This document shows, piece by piece, positions 62,745-64,000 of a stretch of DNA of 64,000 nt. Below the pieces are notes generated by a model. It was not told the DNA's origin. It did not search any database and was given only the letters and a program-made list of their open reading frames with translations. Source of the DNA: Rhodobacteraceae bacterium HLUCCA12 (GTDB lineage Bacteria; Pseudomonadota; Alphaproteobacteria; Rhodobacterales; Rhodobacteraceae); contig LJSV01000004.1 in assembly GCA_001314715.1 (NCBI GenBank), positions 186,001 to 250,000 on the forward strand. Reading direction: 5' to 3'. Numbering within the stretch: position 1 is the stretch's first letter; the number at the start of each line of letters is the position of its first letter. Both the position numbers and the translations under genes were made by a program.

Positions 62745-63739
62745 AACGCAAGAAATACCTATGGCAGCACCCGGACGGGCGCTGGTATGTCCGCATCAAG
62801 GGCAAGTATCACCGCATCAACGCGGACGAAGGCACACCAGGCTTTGACCGCGAGTATTGGGATATTCTGACCGGTCGCAGAGCCGAGGCCAAGCGAAGCT
62901 TTTCCGCCCTGATCAAACTGATCCGCGAATCGGACTGGTGGCGCGATAAGTCTCCGAGATACCGCGCCGACCTTGAGCCGGTGTTTCAGTATCTTGAGGA
63001 AAAGGTGGGCAAACGCGACGTGTCGCGCATGACTCAGGCCGACATTTACGAGGCGATGGACCGCAACGCGCATCGGATCCGCTTCGCCAACTACATTCCG
63101 ACCGCCCTTTCCCGACTGTTCAAGCTGGCGGTGCGCAAACGCTGGCGCAATGACAACCCCGCAATCGGGATTGAGCCACTGCCGATGCCGAAAGCTAAGA
63201 AGCGCCCTCATATTCCCTGGACCGACGCCGCCGTCGCAAAGATGCGCAGCGAAGGCACCGGGCTGGCGCTTCTGGTTTTCGAGCTGGGTGTTGGAACCGT
63301 CCAGCGCCCTGGCGATCTTCCAGGCTTCACATGGGGAGACTATGACGGCGACACGCTATTCCTTCGCCAGGGTAAGACCGACAAGCCCCTTCACCTGCCC
63401 TGCACCGCCGCCCTGAAAGCTGCCCTTGCGAAGGCCCGCAACGAGCTGGGCGCGGCCCCGCATCCGTCACGGCACATTCTGACGCTGCAATCGGGCCAGC
63501 GGATGACATATCGCAGAATGGCCGAAATCTTCCTGACTGAGCGCAAGAGGCTTGGCCTAGAGGCTTTCGACCTTCACGCCCTGCGCTACCGGGGCGTGAT
63601 GGAACTAGCATGGCATGGATGCGACGACGACGAAATCCAAGCCTATTCAGGCCACAACACCAAAGCCATGGTGATCAAGTATGCGGGCGAGGCCCGCCAG
63701 ATCATGCGTGCCAGACAAGCAAGGGAGAAGCGCAAATGA
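62738..63739 (+). CDS. Tyrosine-type site-specific integrase
   Basis: A 333-residue recombinase with a complete catalytic set: Arg190 (TVQRPGDL), Lys213 region, His280 and Arg283 (DLHALRYRG), His306 (YSGHNTKA) and nucleophile Tyr315 (VIKYAGEA). An N-terminal DNA-binding region (residues 1-60) and a core-binding domain (65-150) precede it. It lies 86 bases from the right att core and would recombine the tRNA-Cys anticodon region. Its stop overlaps the ATG of the next frame. Confidence 0.95.
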   Translation: MVKRKKYLWQHPDGRWYVRIKGKYHRINADEGTPGFDREYWDILTGRRAEAKRSFSALIKLIRESDWWRDKSPRYRADLEPVFQYLEEKVGKRDVSRMTQADIYEAMDRNAHRIRFANYIPTALSRLFKLAVRKRWRNDNPAIGIEPLPMPKAKKRPHIPWTDAAVAKMRSEGTGLALLVFELGVGTVQRPGDLPGFTWGDYDGDTLFLRQGKTDKPLHLPCTAALKAALAKARNELGAAPHPSRHILTLQSGQRMTYRRMAEIFLTERKRLGLEAFDLHALRYRGVMELAWHGCDDDEIQAYSGHNTKAMVIKYAGEARQIMRARQAREKRK

Positions 63740-63873
63740 ACAGAACGAGACCGGAACAAGAACCTGATACGGAAAGTGATACGGCCTTGACGAGTGCACC
63801 GGGAAAACCTAATGAATGCGGCGGCAAGGCGGGTTGGCGGAGAGGTTACGCAGCGGATTGCAAATCCGTGTAG
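63736..63873 (+). CDS. 5' part of the att-spanning gene (45-codon stub when integrated)
   Basis: An ATG in a 4-bp overlap with the integrase stop, preceded by GGGAGAAG. When integrated, the frame reads into tRNA-Cys and stops at the TAG at 63871-63873, giving a 45-residue stub whose end is encoded by the tRNA. In the excised circle, codon 43 (the AAA that ends the core) is followed directly by 53515 and the frame continues to 54039, giving 217 residues. The N-terminal part is polar and probably disordered. Confidence 0.5.
   Translation: MNRTRPEQEPDTESDTALTSAPGKPNECGGKAGWRRGYAADCKSV
63787..63815 (+). promoter_or_regulatory. Element-borne replacement promoter for tRNA-Cys
   Basis: TTGACG (63787-63792), a 17-base spacer and TAATGA (63810-63815) form a strong sigma-70 type promoter, 12 bases before the tRNA-Cys start at 63828. 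It has the same -35 and spacing as the native promoter left behind at 53439, and lies inside the att-spanning reading frame. Confidence 0.65.
63825..63864 (+). repeat. attR: 40-bp core within intact tRNA-Cys
   Basis: Exact copy of 53475-53514. Here the core continues into the chromosomal 3' half of tRNA-Cys. Identity ends at the base after AAA in the anticodon loop, so strand exchange occurs in or before the anticodon arm. Confidence 0.93.
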
Positions 63874-63901
63874 ACCGGTTCGATTCCGGTACCCGCCTCC
63901 A
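63828..63901 (+). tRNA. tRNA-Cys (anticodon GCA)
   Basis: A complete 74-base tRNA including the encoded CCA. The acceptor stem is GGCGGGU with ACCCGCC, discriminator U, the anticodon loop is UUGCAAA on a GCGGA/UCCGU stem, and the T loop is GGUUCGAUUCC. Its 5' half (to 63864) and its promoter come from the mobile element; its 3' half is chromosomal. Confidence 0.97.
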
Positions 63902-63932
63902 GCATGCCGACATCGCAAGGCATTCACCGCGG

Positions 63933-63960
63933 CCGGCGCGGTGCCGCCAGGCACCGGCCG
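63933..63960 (+). terminator. GC hairpin after tRNA-Cys
   Basis: GGTGCC (63940-63945) pairs with GGCACC (63950-63955) across a GCCA loop, with outer CCGG pairing. It lies about 35 bases after the tRNA end and is a plausible terminator. The rest of the window to 64000 shows no gene. Confidence 0.45.
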
Positions 63961-64000
63961 GGGGTTGAATGGGCGCGAAGGCGCGTCAGTCGGGGCCGAT

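Larger units (their letters stand above)
53475..63864. mobile_element. Capsid-forming satellite-like integrated element in tRNA-Cys
   Basis: About 10.35 kb lies between two exact 40-bp copies of the tRNA-Cys 5' half, with a tyrosine integrase at one end. Cargo in order: two or three unknown left-end genes, terminase small and large subunits, an HTH gene, portal, protease-capsid fusion, gpW-like connector, DUF2190 protein, divergent XRE regulator, an unknown gene, AlpA-like HTH, integrase. All phage genes are intact and tightly overlapping. I recognise no tail, baseplate, lysin, holin, primase or helicase. Capsid-forming PICI-type satellites have this composition. A trimmed prophage is the alternative, but the lack of broken genes argues against decay. 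Confidence 0.8.

Noticed and set aside
63610-63873. The upstream extension of the 63736 frame into the integrase gene
   Set aside because: It overlaps integrase in another frame; the ATG at 63736 with its own SD is a better start.
1-64000. CRISPR array, rRNA genes or insertion sequences
   Set aside because: No regularly spaced repeats, rRNA-like sequence or transposase gene was found in the window.

Overview
The window is GC-rich alphaproteobacterial chromosome. Its content points to Rhodobacterales (the Rhodobacter/Paracoccus/Roseobacter group): a moxR-DUF58-DUF4159 operon, glcDEF, TRAP transporters, lrgAB, glnK-amtB, mlaA/mlaC, and TTGACG-type -35 boxes. Genes are densely packed, with many 1-bp or 4-bp stop/start overlaps. 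One complete mobile element occupies the right end.

Layout. 1-6.3 kb: MoxR ATPase (3' end only), DUF58 protein, a BatA/DUF4159 membrane protein and a glutamine-amidotransferase-like membrane protein. 6.4-10.3 kb: glycolate oxidase glcDEF. 10.6 kb: an hsp20 gene with a heat-shock-type promoter and a ROSE-like hairpin over its ribosome binding site. 11.4-15.8 kb: GabD-type dehydrogenase, an arylformamidase-like hydrolase, homogentisate dioxygenase and its probable MarR regulator. 15.9-17.4 kb: a small secreted protein and lrgAB. 17.4-26.3 kb: one long minus-strand operon (N-formylglutamate amidohydrolase-like, TRAP QMP, glutamine-synthetase-like ligase, aldehyde dehydrogenase, iron alcohol dehydrogenase) with a divergent RpiR regulator; this looks like a gamma-glutamylation route for an imported amine or amino alcohol. 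26.4-34.3 kb: Na/Pi symporter, prepilin peptidase and gspGHIJKLMN, with no gspCDEF in view. 34.3-39.3 kb: MBL-fold hydrolase, TspO-like membrane protein, tRNA-Arg(CCU), LacI regulator, amtB-glnK. 39.5-53.4 kb: PBP1A, MlaC/MlaA, a type I secretion ABC/HlyD pair, RidA, GDPD, polysaccharide export lipoprotein, a rhomboid-like protein lacking the catalytic residues, TrpS, a small lipoprotein, haloacid dehalogenase and an MFS permease.

53.475-63.864 kb is an integrated element bounded by identical 40-bp copies of the 5' half of tRNA-Cys. It encodes small and large terminase (lambda gpA type), portal, a prohead-protease/major-capsid fusion, a gpW-like connector, a DUF2190 decoration protein, a divergent XRE regulator, an AlpA/excisionase-like HTH and a tyrosine integrase. 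I see no tail, lysis or recognisable replication genes. This is the gene complement expected of a capsid-forming phage satellite (cf-PICI-like), not of a complete prophage.

Two further features of the element are directly visible. First, the reading frame that starts at the integrase stop codon runs without a stop across the att core into the left-end gene when the ends are joined, so a 217-codon gene exists only in the excised circle and is split by integration. Second, integration cuts tRNA-Cys from its native promoter (TTGACG-N17-TAGACG), and the element brings its own (TTGACG-N17-TAATGA) at almost the same distance from the tRNA. The element is the most unusual part of the window.
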